Positions 8,635-17,025 of a DNA stretch of 64,000 nt are shown here, in pieces; position 1 is the first letter of the stretch; every line of letters begins with the position of its first letter. The notes beneath the pieces are model-generated. The model ran no database searches, was not told the origin of the DNA, and was given only the letters and a program-made list of their open reading frames with translations. The position numbers and the translations under genes are program-made. The stretch comes from Enterobacteriaceae bacterium ESL0689 (GTDB taxonomy: Bacteria > Pseudomonadota > Gammaproteobacteria > Enterobacterales > Enterobacteriaceae). The stretch covers positions 1,674,001 through 1,738,000 of the forward strand of contig JAQTIF010000001.1 of NCBI GenBank assembly GCA_029433525.1, in the 5' to 3' direction.

Positions 8635-9486
8635 TTAATCCAAAATATTCAGATGGCCATTACCAACTTTGACTGGCTTACCCATCGGATTGATTTTATA
8701 AGTTTCAAAATTTGCTTGTATACCTGTTGCTGCAAAAGGAGAGCGATACCCACGCGTACCATCAGCACTGATCCAGCCACCCCCACTAGTCTGCTTTGCA
8801 CCTTCACCGAGCCATATCTGGCCTAACCTGTCAGCTTCAGCCCTTGATCCTTTCCCCATAGAAAAATCTATTTTACCTGAACCATCACCTTTAATGGCAA
8901 TCTCCAGCCTTGGATCATGCTTAGCAATGTTATTCAGATTCTGCTGTATCAGCTCATCTTTCAACTTAGGATAAGTTGCGATGTTTTCTGCACCAGAACT
9001 TACAGAAGTTCCCCTTCCGCCATTCTTCGCTGCACTGACTGCTGTCGCTTCCGCTTTAGCCGCCGCAGCCTCTGCTGCTGTCTTACCAACCCCGATAGCA
9101 CCTGTCGCACCAATACCACCTGGTGTTACCGCTTCTGCCGTGATTTCCGGTGTAGCGCCAACTATAACTGCGCCCCCGGCAACGGTGGCGACGCCTGCTG
9201 AAACCACCAGATTTCCTTCAGCGATATCAGCCTTACAGGCGGCATCACAGTCCGGCGTCTTACCTAACCAGAACCCCAGACCTGAACCAGCCGCACTACC
9301 CAGGTTGTTGTTATCAACAACAACTTTTCCTGCTGCACACCCGGCCAGCGAGCTGTATTTTCTCTGGTGTATTTTCAGGACTACCATTTTTTTCCCGACG
9401 CGCTTTTTCGCTCCGGACACGCTACCGCTATACCCTGGCATCCCGCCTGCACACGCGCATTTTAACAACATCACTCCGGTTGTCAT
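8635..9486 (-). CDS. CdiA-CT fragment: VDNN, entry domain and toxin tip (Imm8 partner)
   Basis: The CdiA-derived part starts at about residue 52 (AGKVVVDNNNLGSAAG); the first 50 residues are not CdiA-like and come from the adjoining GC-rich segment, so the true start is uncertain. After VDNN comes an Ala/Gly-rich entry domain (GSAAGSGLGFWLGKTPDCDA...) also present at 11792 and 18377, here with internal deletions. The toxin tip, about residues 190-283, has LGQIWLGEGAK, WISADGTRGYRSP, TGIQANFE and GHLNIL and matches the tip at 18377. Family not named with confidence; the Imm8 pairing suggests an enzymatic cytosolic toxin. No signal or TPS region, so it is not secretable by itself. Confidence 0.7.
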   Translation of the reverse strand: MTTGVMLLKCACAGGMPGYSGSVSGAKKRVGKKMVVLKIHQRKYSSLAGCAAGKVVVDNNNLGSAAGSGLGFWLGKTPDCDAACKADIAEGNLVVSAGVATVAGGAVIVGATPEITAEAVTPGGIGATGAIGVGKTAAEAAAAKAEATAVSAAKNGGRGTSVSSGAENIATYPKLKDELIQQNLNNIAKHDPRLEIAIKGDGSGKIDFSMGKGSRAEADRLGQIWLGEGAKQTSGGGWISADGTRGYRSPFAATGIQANFETYKINPMGKPVKVGNGHLNILD

Positions 9487-9970
9487 TACCTGTTATTCAT
9501 CGCGGCGGGAGCCAGGTCACAGCTTGCTGTGGCCTGGCGAACCGTCTGCCGGGTGCGGGCTGGCGAAGCCCGCAAGGGCCGGTACGGCACTCTGTGGCAC
9601 TTTGTATGACCGGGGTTTGATTTTGCATGACCACACTGAACCGGGGCGGGAGCGGAAGCTGGCGAGGCGGGAACGAGCAACGCAGTGCGAGCCGCCGCAG
9701 ACAGACGCAGCCGGGCGGGCATGAAGTTGTTAAGCGGAGGCCGTCAGGCCGACCTGCCTTGTTGCTGTTGGCTGAACACGGTGAAGGCGCAGGAAGCCGC
9801 CAGGGATGGCGGCCGCACCCGGACGATAATGCGGGGGCGCAAGACATAATGTGTATTGTGCGAAGACGGCCCGCACATTAAGGGCAGGGCAGGCTGAGAA
9901 GGGGAGCGGGGCGACTGCGCATAATACCCACACATTATGTTTAATGGCCGGGCGGCGGCCACGCCCTGAC
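9487..9970. other. GC-rich non-coding segment of foreign character
   Basis: About 480 bp, much richer in GC than the flanking toxin and immunity genes, with several GC-rich dyads (for example GTCACAGC/GCTGTGGC-type and GCGGGCT...AGCCCGC). Short overlapping frames on both strands look like composition artefacts; I see no recognisable protein. It leads into the truncated XRE gene and SymE, so it is probably part of the element that brought that pair. Confidence 0.5.
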
Positions 9971-9975
9971 GTCCA

Positions 9976-10212
9976 TATGAGGCGGGGTCGGCACAACCGA
10001 CCTTAGACGCCCTGATCCGGCTGGCTAAGGTGCTGCATGTTTCACTGGATGAACTGGTATTTGAGGAGCATGAGCGCGGCCCCTCTGACGATATGGCACT
10101 GCAGTTTGAGGCCATCAGTGGGATGCCGGAAGAAGAACGCCGGATTATCAAGGCATTACTGGACGGGATGATACTGAAGTATCAGGCTAAACAGATAACT
10201 GAACGCAGTTAA
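9976..10212 (+). pseudogene. XRE-family (Cro/C1-type HTH) regulator, 5'-truncated
   Basis: The open frame reads YEAGSAQPTLDALIRLAKVL and continues HVSLDELVFEEHERG...LDGMILKYQAKQ. This is the second half of a Cro/C1 helix-turn-helix domain followed by the usual C-terminal helix. The beginning of the HTH is missing and the first ATG is within the domain, so it is a fragment. It lies 56 bp before symE on the same strand, an arrangement common for SymE genes in enterobacteria, and the intact ancestor probably regulated it. Confidence 0.7.
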
Positions 10213-10275
10213 GACAGGCGGCAACCTGCCTTAACCGCTGACCACAACAACTAAGAGAGGTAGTTATTATGGCTG
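10206..10275 (-). ncRNA. SymR-like antisense RNA candidate at symE
   Basis: Inside symE on the - strand there is TTGGTT, 16 bp, then TATGAT (10282-10309), an excellent match to the arrangement seen in the SymE-like copies. The RNA would start near 10275, cover the symE ATG and ribosome site, and end at a hairpin (AAGGCAGG/CCTGTCTT with one G-U pair) near 10211-10232. The segment CGCTGACCACAA-CAACTAA is shared with the SymE-like leaders. E. coli SymR (about 77 nt) has the same layout. Confidence 0.55.
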
Positions 10276-10478
10276 CACAACATCATAAGCCAGAACAGGT
10301 TTTAACCAAAGCCCGGCGTTATACCGTGGGATATATCCGGGATCAGCGTAAGTTTCAGCCATCGCCATCCATCACCCTGAAGGGGCACTGGATGGCGGAT
10401 TTTGGCTTCAGCACCGGCCAGAAGATCGAAGTGTTCCCGAAAGCGGGGCAGCTGATTATCCGGCTGGCTGAAGCGTGA
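10269..10478 (+). CDS. symE: SymE family type I toxin
   Basis: 69 residues: RRYTVGYIRDQRKFQPSPSI then TLKGHWMADFGFSTGQKIEV and a short QLIIRLAEA strand. This is the complete SymE core with the typical TLKGxWxxxxGFxxG motif. SymE is the toxin of an antisense-regulated (SymE/SymR) type I toxin-antitoxin system. AGAGG is 8-10 bases before the ATG. A truncated XRE regulator precedes it and a bidirectional terminator separates it from the convergent cdiI at 10525. It is clearly different in sequence from the four SymE-like cassette copies. Confidence 0.85.
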   Translation: MAAQHHKPEQVLTKARRYTVGYIRDQRKFQPSPSITLKGHWMADFGFSTGQKIEVFPKAGQLIIRLAEA

Positions 10479-10489
10479 GAGGCAGATAA

Positions 10490-10519
10490 AAAGCTCCCGG
10501 CTCGATGGACGGGAGCTTT
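10490..10519. terminator. Bidirectional terminator between symE and cdiI
   Basis: AAAGCTCCCG and CGGGAGCTTT form a perfect 10-bp stem with A/T runs on both sides, placed between two convergent genes. Confidence 0.8.
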
Positions 10520-10524
10520 AATGG

Positions 10525-10827
10525 TTAATAGAAGTCAGGATCTACCTGACCTTCTGCTTTCAGGATCTCAAGAAAACGGTTATAGGAATCAGGCAACCCT
10601 TCAACTAAGTTATCTAGCAGATTTTCATCTATCAGTGGTTTATAAAAAATACCATCTTTTAAATAGATAAAGTTGCCAGATAATATTGGATCGGTAATTT
10701 GCACCTCTGAAGAATCGTAGGATAAAAGACCCTCATAACCTTTAGACATTCCATAGAAGTACGTTTTATTATTCATCCAATAGATCGCATAAACTTTAAT
10801 GTTTTCATAACCATCTCTTATTTTCAC
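10525..10827 (-). CDS. CdiI immunity protein, unassigned soluble family
   Basis: 100-residue acidic protein (MKIRDGYENIKVYAIYWMNN...) with no membrane helix or signal. Its ATG overlaps the stop of the toxin fragment at 10824 by 4 bp (ATGA), the usual cdiA-cdiI coupling, and a terminator follows. It is therefore the likely antidote of that toxin. I do not recognise the family. Confidence 0.65.
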   Translation of the reverse strand: MKIRDGYENIKVYAIYWMNNKTYFYGMSKGYEGLLSYDSSEVQITDPILSGNFIYLKDGIFYKPLIDENLLDNLVEGLPDSYNRFLEILKAEGQVDPDFY

Positions 10828-11573
10828 TTCACTTTATCCTTTATTGAATTGATCACTTCCGCTGGATTAGAGTTAACTCTCTGCGGAGTCGTGATTTTCA
10901 CATCATAAGCCTTACCAGTATTCACATTGTATTGGTAATGAATAGTGATCGATTCCCCTTTGGAATTTTTCTGGACTACCTGCATTTTTTGGAAGCCTGC
11001 ACTTGTGGGGAAACGAGGGTCATTATTCATACCTCTAAGTGGTTGACCTGCTGCCGGGTTATCCTTAACTTGATTCCACAAAAGTTGCTCATTCAGATCT
11101 CTTGGTGCTGTAAACTGTTGGCCCGGCTTCGCCGTTGATATCTTCTCAGCAGCACTGATCAGAATTTTATTATCAATGACATTAAGGCCTTTACCAACCA
11201 GTGACAGCACCTTTTCTGCCGGGATCGATGTCAATAGTGCCAGAGCATAATCTTTTGCGTCCTGTGCTGACAATACTGCCATTACAGTATCAGAACCGGG
11301 GTTATTACTCAGTATAGCTTTAATAATATCCGCGCTTTCTGGCAAATCACCTTTCACCATTTGAGCCAAATCGGCCTGTATTTGCTCCGGTGGCAGATTC
11401 TTATCCTGGGCATATTTTTCGTAAGACTGTATCGACTGACCGTAACTCATTAGCCCTGATGGCAGACCCAGATTATTATTCTCAACCGTGGTCTTCCCGG
11501 CCTGTGCCCCTGCCACGGTGGCAGCAGTGCTGCCATCGACTATTCCGCTAACGATGTTAACAGTTAATATCAC
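10824..11573 (-). CDS. CdiA-CT fragment with unassigned toxin tip
   Basis: 5'-truncated: CdiA homology begins only in the late pretoxin (GIVDGSTAATVAGAQAGKTT) just before VENN. It begins with GTG inside the end of the upstream immunity gene, so no convincing start exists. After VENN comes the entry domain NNLGLPSGLMSYGQSIQSYE... shared with the disrupted module at 14558-17532. The tip, about residues 150-249, reads LWNQVKDNPAAGQPLRGMNN and DPRFPTSAGFQKMQ and ends ...NPAEVINSIKDKVK. It is hydrophilic and nuclease-like in character, but I do not recognise it. Immunity gene overlaps by 4 bp. Confidence 0.65.
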   Translation of the reverse strand: MILTVNIVSGIVDGSTAATVAGAQAGKTTVENNNLGLPSGLMSYGQSIQSYEKYAQDKNLPPEQIQADLAQMVKGDLPESADIIKAILSNNPGSDTVMAVLSAQDAKDYALALLTSIPAEKVLSLVGKGLNVIDNKILISAAEKISTAKPGQQFTAPRDLNEQLLWNQVKDNPAAGQPLRGMNNDPRFPTSAGFQKMQVVQKNSKGESITIHYQYNVNTGKAYDVKITTPQRVNSNPAEVINSIKDKVK

Positions 11574-11784
11574 GCGAGCACAAATTGTCTAATGGTTCAA
11601 TATCTTTTGGAGAAACCGTTAGAACATCTAAGGTATTACAATTTTCATCAACAAATTCAATCTCATACCCTAAAGTGGGATTGTTATATATCATCAAAAT
11701 TGTTCCTACACATCCTTTTAGCACTTTATTTGATAAAGTTTTTGTTGCTCTAACTACATCATATTCTTTAATCATAATAAACAC
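11557..11784 (-). CDS. DUF4926-like immunity protein
   Basis: About 75 residues: MIKEYDVVRATKTLSNKVLK, then GCVGTILMIY and YEIEFVDENCNTLDVLTVSP. This is the pattern of DUF4926 proteins, which are commonly the immunity partners of DUF6883 toxins. The toxin ending at 11792 looks like DUF6883, so pairing and family agree. The start may be the Met at 11775. The last few residues (CSRDINC) run into the next cdiA fragment and may not be original. Confidence 0.7.
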   Translation of the reverse strand: MFIMIKEYDVVRATKTLSNKVLKGCVGTILMIYNNPTLGYEIEFVDENCNTLDVLTVSPKDIEPLDNLCSRDINC

Positions 11785-11791
11785 CGATAGT

Positions 11792-12976
11792 TCATTTCTT
11801 GGCCGGAATGGCTGTTACAAGTCTAACAACACCATCATTATTTTTTATCCATCCAAATTTAACACTAATAACACGACCATTAGCACCAGTTATTGGAATT
11901 ACTTGATCATACTTAGTGCCAAACTGTGTTTCTGTTGTCTTGATAGCTTTATTGGGATCGAAAATAATTTGCTTTGCAAGATCGCTTGAATTTGCTTTAT
12001 TAAAACCAAGAGCGCTATCGAACCAGTCAGCCTTACTCCCCCCAACAGGATGTTCTTTTGCTAATAAATAATTAGATAATTTATTTTCAATACTTGCTTG
12101 TGTTTCGGCGGTATTTTTAATTACATTTAGTCCGCCACTCTTTGTTACGTTAACTGCCCCGGCTTTAGCCGCCGCAGCCTCTGCCGCTGTCTTTCCAACC
12201 CCGATAGCACCTGCCGCACCAATACCACCTGGTGTTACCGCTTCTGCCACCTGCAAGCCAGCGTTGTTGAGGCATATTACCGGTGAAGCAGCACAACCTT
12301 CAAGCGCGGCTTTCGCTGCTGCTGTGATTTCCGGTGTGGCACCGACTATAACTGCGCCCCCGGCAACAGTGGCAACACCCGCTGAAACCACCAGATTTCC
12401 TTCAGCGACGCCTTTAGCGATATCAGCCTTACAGGCGGCATCACAGTCCGGCGTCTTACCTAACCAGAACCCCAGACCTGAACCAGCCGCACTACCCAGG
12501 TTGTTGTTATCAACCGTGGTCTTCCCGGCCTGCGCCCCGACTACCGCGGCAGCGGTGCTGTCTCCGGCTATTCCGCCCGCAATCCCTGCCGCCAGGGTTG
12601 CCATTGCGCTGATGGTCTGCTTATCAGTTTCGCTCAGTTCACTGACCGGCTTGCCGTACATCTGCATCGCCAGTATACCGGTGAGTTCTCCCGTTGCTGC
12701 ACCTGCAGCCCCGGCCAGCGCACTCTGTCCCTGAAGCGAGGCGAGCACTGCATTGGCTACCGCATGAGCAGCGACTTTTGCCTCATCGTTGTTATCAATT
12801 CCGGCATGGTGGCCGATGATTTCAGCAATGTAGGGCGCGGCCGCCCCGGCAATCGCTGCGGTCACGCTACCGCCATTCAGCCCCTGCAGGGCTGCTGTGG
12901 TGGCCTGGATGGCCTGCTGATAACTGCCGCCGGTGCCCCATTTCTGCTGTCCGGCTTTATATTTTTCTATGTCCAT
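11792..12976 (-). CDS. CdiA 3' fragment with DUF6883-like toxin tip
   Basis: 5'-truncated CdiA; homology can be read back to about 13023, where a stop in frame follows the upstream immunity gene. The backbone just before the pretoxin differs from all other copies (EEWAQYNALLMDIEKYKAGQ against EDREKYNTLLANTEGYKAEQ), so this module may come from another lineage. Pretoxin, VDNN and the Ala-rich entry domain (GSAAGSGLGFWLGKTPDCDA) follow. The tip is about the last 100 residues: IENKLSNYLLAKEHPVGGSK, ADWFDSALGFN and VISVKFGWIKNNDG match DUF6883. A DUF4926-like immunity gene follows after 7 bp. Confidence 0.7.
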   Translation of the reverse strand: MDIEKYKAGQQKWGTGGSYQQAIQATTAALQGLNGGSVTAAIAGAAAPYIAEIIGHHAGIDNNDEAKVAAHAVANAVLASLQGQSALAGAAGAATGELTGILAMQMYGKPVSELSETDKQTISAMATLAAGIAGGIAGDSTAAAVVGAQAGKTTVDNNNLGSAAGSGLGFWLGKTPDCDAACKADIAKGVAEGNLVVSAGVATVAGGAVIVGATPEITAAAKAALEGCAASPVICLNNAGLQVAEAVTPGGIGAAGAIGVGKTAAEAAAAKAGAVNVTKSGGLNVIKNTAETQASIENKLSNYLLAKEHPVGGSKADWFDSALGFNKANSSDLAKQIIFDPNKAIKTTETQFGTKYDQVIPITGANGRVISVKFGWIKNNDGVVRLVTAIPAKK

Positions 12977-13031
12977 GAGCAGGGCGTTGTACTGTGCCCA
13001 CTCTTCAGCACTGGCTCCCTATTTTAGATTA

Positions 13032-13295
13032 CTATTTCTTACCGTATATTTTTCTATATTTCCGATAATAAAGTGACCAGCACCCTCCGCCACCTATAAC
13101 TCCACAGCACACACTTATCTTTAGAATCTTATAAAGATCACAAAAAAATATTCTTATTTTTATTCCCGCTGTGAAATAAAGATATAGATCAACTAATAAA
13201 GACATGAAAAATATCGTTATAAAAATACTAATGGCTGTACCACCTATCATATATATTAAGAGTATCCATATCCTTCTATGTTCAGAATATCTCAT
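13032..13295 (-). CDS. CdiI-type two-helix membrane immunity protein
   Basis: 87 residues with two hydrophobic helices (about residues 10-45 and 62-80) and a basic tail (YYRKYRKIYGKK). It overlaps the end of the toxin at 13292 by 4 bp. Member of the short membrane immunity family; the partner tip has the motif ISKPMPLDPLPGVIGNMGG. Inner-membrane location and protection against a membrane-acting toxin are inferred. AT-rich compared with the pretoxin. Confidence 0.7.
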   Translation of the reverse strand: MRYSEHRRIWILLIYMIGGTAISIFITIFFMSLLVDLYLYFTAGIKIRIFFCDLYKILKISVCCGVIGGGGCWSLYYRKYRKIYGKK

Positions 13296-14308
13296 TTTTT
13301 CTCTCCTTGGTTACTGCTCAAGGAGTTACTTATGTGATTGTTTATATATTCGGTAGAGGCTGATCCTCCCATATTTCCAATAACACCGGGTAATGGATCT
13401 AAAGGCATTGGTTTTGATATTCCCATTCCAATATCCACCCACTCCCAGTTTTTCCAGTTCGGATTAATAATATAATTGAGTTGGTTTTGAGTAAGTTTGC
13501 CTGCACCATAACCCACACCAGCCGCAGCCCCGCTAAGGAAGCCTCCTTTCAGTGGATCATCCCCTTTAATCGCACTGGATATGCCGCCATTCACTGCATT
13601 AATGCCGACAGTACCCATCAGTCCGGTATTGGCCGTGAGTGCACCCGTCCAGTAAGCCAGAATAACATCATTAGGGTTGACCTCACCATTAACCAGAAGA
13701 CCTACGCCCGCATTAGCTCCGGCACCGATCAGGCTGGTCGTCATCGCCGCTTCAGGTAATAAAGGCCAGACCATGACACTGCCCATTGCGGCAACAAGAG
13801 TTTCACAGGAAACCGGTGTTCCGCCACTATAGGCTTCCCTGATTGCTTCCTGTGTCACCGTCTGATAATTCTCTATCGTACCGGGTTTCTGCTTGTTAGC
13901 CGCAGCCAGCACATTACCCAGCGCATTATTCTCAACCGTCGTCTTTCCGGCCTGTGCCCCGACTACCGCGGCAGCAGTGCTGTCTCCGGCTATCCCGCCC
14001 GCAATTCCTGCCGCCAGAGTCGCCATCGCGCTGATGTTCTGTTTGTCGGTTTCGCTCAGTTCACTGACTGGTTTGCCGTATATCTGCATCGCCAGTATAC
14101 CCGTGAGTTCGCCGGTTGCGGCACCCGCAGCCCCGGCCAGCGTACTCTGTCCCTGAAGCGAGGCCAGTACCGCATTGGCTACTGCATGGGCAGCGACTTT
14201 TGCCTCGTCATTGTTATCAATTCCGGCATGGTGGCCGATGATTTCAGCAATGTAGGGCGCGGCCGCTCCGGCAATCGCTGCGGTCACGCTACCGCCATCA
14301 CTGATCAT
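13292..14308 (-). CDS. CdiA 3' fragment with putative membrane-acting toxin tip
   Basis: Begins MISDGGSVTAAIAGAAAPYI, so CdiA homology starts exactly at the GGSVTAAIAG of the pretoxin. The ATG overlaps the TAA of the upstream immunity gene (TAATG), coupling it translationally to that gene. Pretoxin runs to VENN at about residue 127. The entry and toxin part (ALGNVLAAANKQKPGTIENY... to the end) includes hydrophobic Gly/Ala-rich segments and the tail NPNWKNWEWVDIGMGISKPM, PLDPLPGVIGNMGG shared with the main CdiA. I infer an ionophore or pore-type toxin because the immunity partner is a two-helix membrane protein. Confidence 0.7.
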   Translation of the reverse strand: MISDGGSVTAAIAGAAAPYIAEIIGHHAGIDNNDEAKVAAHAVANAVLASLQGQSTLAGAAGAATGELTGILAMQIYGKPVSELSETDKQNISAMATLAAGIAGGIAGDSTAAAVVGAQAGKTTVENNALGNVLAAANKQKPGTIENYQTVTQEAIREAYSGGTPVSCETLVAAMGSVMVWPLLPEAAMTTSLIGAGANAGVGLLVNGEVNPNDVILAYWTGALTANTGLMGTVGINAVNGGISSAIKGDDPLKGGFLSGAAAGVGYGAGKLTQNQLNYIINPNWKNWEWVDIGMGISKPMPLDPLPGVIGNMGGSASTEYINNHISNSLSSNQGEKK

Positions 14309-14574
14309 TAGTCAGAATCTGATGGAGGCGATTTTCGAGCTTTACGTTCATCTATTTTGGCAAAAATCCATGAACCCAGCCCTCCCGCAGTACCTGCGAT
14401 AGTGCTTACAACGATGATATCTATAATTACTTCTCGCGTTAAATTAACCTTACCATCAAAAATTAAGTCAATAACAATACTGGCCATAAAGAAAAGAATG
14501 AAACAGCAAAAAACAAGATATGCAATACTTAAAAATAAAAGTCTCAGCTTTATATTCTTATTTTTCTGCATCAT
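14308..14574 (-). CDS. CdiI-type two-helix membrane immunity protein (toxin destroyed by IS)
   Basis: 88 residues, helices at about 10-35 and 50-72, tail KIDERKARKSPPSDSD. Its start overlaps the end of the interrupted toxin (stop at 14558). The gene is intact although its toxin carries two IS elements. The closest relative in the window is the gene at 43071 (tail RTKKSPPPNSK), whose toxin remnant also resembles this one's toxin end. Its TAA overlaps the ATG of the next cdiA fragment. Confidence 0.7.
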   Translation of the reverse strand: MMQKNKNIKLRLLFLSIAYLVFCCFILFFMASIVIDLIFDGKVNLTREVIIDIIVVSTIAGTAGGLGSWIFAKIDERKARKSPPSDSD

Positions 14575-14732
14575 TAGAACCCTTTTTGTTTATTTTATCT
14601 TTAACTTTATTACCAATAAATTGACCACCAGTAGAGCCAATGACATCACCAACAAAACCAGAGCTTGAGCCTAAAACGGGACTCAATGCAGACGGTGCGA
14701 CTACTCCAACTACTGTACCAAATGCCCAACTA

Positions 14733-15884
14733 AATAGCTGCGCCTAATACCGCTACACTTTCGCCAGCCCATGTTTACCTCCGGGGAATGGGCTGACGGT
14801 TTCCATAAAATGGCGAACCTTTTTCAACAGTTGCCACATCGAACGGCACTGGTGGTTTCGGGTTATCGTATCGTGAAGCGCCAGCCATAACCGCTCAACA
14901 TGATTCACCCATGGCGAGTATACAGGTTGATAAATTACTCTGAACTTCGGGTTCGCTTTCAGCCAGTTTCGTGTTTTCTCACTCTTGTGAATAATGTAGT
15001 TATCCACGATGAGCGTTATCGTTTTTGCACGGCGATACGTCGCTTTCAGATGCTCTAACAGACTGATAAATAAAGATGAGGATTTGCTACTGCCGCCTAC
15101 ATAGCTGACCTTTCCTGTATCACTATGCAATGCACCTGCCAGATAATATTTTTCATTCTGACCGGGTGTGACCACCCGTTTTTGCTGCCCGCGTAACTGC
15201 CAGTCAGCACCGATTTTCGGGTTGAGATGAATATCCACCTCATCTTCGTAAAACACCGGGTTTTCTGCGCTGCATTGCTCCAGCGCGTTATGGATTGCCG
15301 CCATTTTCTCTTCTTTATGCGGATCGCGTATATGCAGAGTGGGTGCTGCTCTGCGCCACACCAGCCCCGCGGAAGGCAGCCAGCGGCGGACTGTACCGGG
15401 ATGAAGTTTACATCCGGTTATCTCGTTGATTTTTATTGCTAACAGTTCGGTGCTCCAGCGGGAGCGCTGATAACCGAAATCACCGGGAGAGCGGCTGACG
15501 AGCAGAACCAGCAGTTTGCAGATTTGTTCAAATGGCCATTTGCGTTCACGGCCCGGACTCAGTGATATCAGGCCTTCCGCGCCATACAGGGTAAACCAGT
15601 TAATCCAGCGCCCGACGGATGAACGGGCACAGCAGAGAGTTCGGGCAACATCGCTGACACTGAACCCGCGGCTCAACATCAGCATGGCGGTCAGCCTGCG
15701 GGCATGGTTTTTATCGCGTGTTTTATGGATAGTTTTCTGCATCAGGCGTCGTTCGTCACGGGGTATTGGTGCTATGATTGTCATCGCTCAGTCCGGTAGG
15801 TGATGTGAGATATTTGGCGATTGATCAGATCGCAAAATCCGGGCTGAGTTCCCTCAAAGTGATCTACTATTTGGCGCAGCTATT
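14733..15884 (-). mobile_element. IS630-family insertion sequence (intact)
   Basis: 1152 bp with terminal inverted repeats AATAGCTGCGCC at each end and a TA target duplication (14731-14732 and 15885-15886), typical for IS630. A second 1152-bp relative lies at 26114. It sits in the toxin part of an orphan cdiA fragment. Confidence 0.92.
14753..15784 (-). CDS. IS630-family transposase
   Basis: 343 residues. N-terminal helix-turn-helix (residues about 25-65, LTAMLMLSRGFSVSDVARTL) and a second HTH-like region, then a DDE/DEVD-type catalytic core: VFYEDEVDIHLNPKIGADW, ITLIVDNYIIHKS and VNHVERLWLALHD carry the three acidic residues. Length and domain order are those of complete IS630 transposases, so the element may be active. 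Confidence 0.92.
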   Translation of the reverse strand: MTIIAPIPRDERRLMQKTIHKTRDKNHARRLTAMLMLSRGFSVSDVARTLCCARSSVGRWINWFTLYGAEGLISLSPGRERKWPFEQICKLLVLLVSRSPGDFGYQRSRWSTELLAIKINEITGCKLHPGTVRRWLPSAGLVWRRAAPTLHIRDPHKEEKMAAIHNALEQCSAENPVFYEDEVDIHLNPKIGADWQLRGQQKRVVTPGQNEKYYLAGALHSDTGKVSYVGGSSKSSSLFISLLEHLKATYRRAKTITLIVDNYIIHKSEKTRNWLKANPKFRVIYQPVYSPWVNHVERLWLALHDTITRNHQCRSMWQLLKKVRHFMETVSPFPGGKHGLAKV

Positions 15885-16103
15885 TAGCACCAGTACCAAT
15901 CATGGCACCTTTATCAGGGCCATCGGTGAACAGTGTCCCTCCTACTGCAATGCCTGCGTTCTGCCATACATCACGACCCGGTGCCAGTCCACCAGTAACA
16001 CCTGCTGACACACTCCCCCAGTAATCCCATGTTTTATTTTCATTACCGGGCCTACTCAAATCGAACCACTGATATGTACCATTAGCGATTTCTGAAATAA
16101 CTA

Positions 16104-17025
16104 GGCTGTGTCCCTTAACCTAACAACCGCCTTAAAAACAACCTGATTGCCCCCAGTTTTAGCATGCTCAGATAGTTTCTGGCTGTTTTTTCTGAGCGCG
16201 TGGCTATTCGACGGTTTTCTTTCAGTATTGCAAAGCAGCGTTCCACCACATTGCGCTTTTTATATAACTGACGATCCAGTGTTCGACGACCATCACGACT
16301 TGCTTTTTCGTTTGATTTGAAAGGAATAACTGCCTTTATTCCCTTCGTTTTTAAATAAATACGAAGATTACCGCCTGAGTATCCTTTATCCGCCAGCACA
16401 GCTTTGGGGCGCGACTTCAGACAACCACTTTTTCGAATAACACCGATTTGTCTGAGTAAGGGTTTTGCGTACTGACTTTCGTGAGCCTGCCCACCGCTCA
16501 GGCAGAAACTTAAGGGTAATCCTGTACCATCTGTTGCCAGATGGATTTTGGTGCCAAAGCCGCCGCGTGAGCGACCCAGCCCATGGTCATCTGAGTCATC
16601 GGGATATTTTTTTTTGCACCCGCAGCCGCTTTCAGGGCCCTGATGTTACTTCCGTCAAGTGCGATGACATCCCAGTCAATCAACGATTTTTCATCAAGTA
16701 TCTGAAGTAATTTATTGAAAATACTGTTCATTACGCCACTTTTTGACCACCGGTTAAAACGGTTATATATCGTTTTCCAGCAGCCGTAACGTTCAGGTAA
16801 ATCCCGCCATGGGGCACCGGAACAAAGGATCCAGAATATGCCATTCATGACGTGTCTGTGAGAAAAATAAGGGCGTCCCCCTCTGGAAGAGGCTTTTTCA
16901 GGTGGTAGCATGGGAGAAATCAGTGCCCACGCCTCATCCGGGAAATCGTAGCGAGCCATATCTAAAGGACTTTCTATAGTGAGACAGATACCAGATTGTA
17001 CAAAAAATAGTTACGGGACACACCC
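16104..17025 (-). mobile_element. IS5-family (IS427-group-like) insertion sequence, copy 2
   Basis: 922 bp, same ends as copy 1 in reverse orientation, flanked by TA on both sides (16102-16103, 17026-17027). It interrupts an orphan cdiA toxin; the reading frame is restored on removal. Confidence 0.92.
16115..16959 (-). CDS. IS5-family transposase in two frames (copy 2)
   Basis: Same 149-residue first frame and -1 shifted second frame as copy 1, with the same run of nine A residues at the junction; near-identical protein (one difference seen, DGRRTLDRQ for DGRRALDRQ). Confidence 0.85.

Noticed and set aside
9486..9881. Several overlapping short frames on both strands in the GC-rich segment
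   Set aside because: Typical of GC-rich non-coding DNA; no frame shows recognisable protein or start signals.
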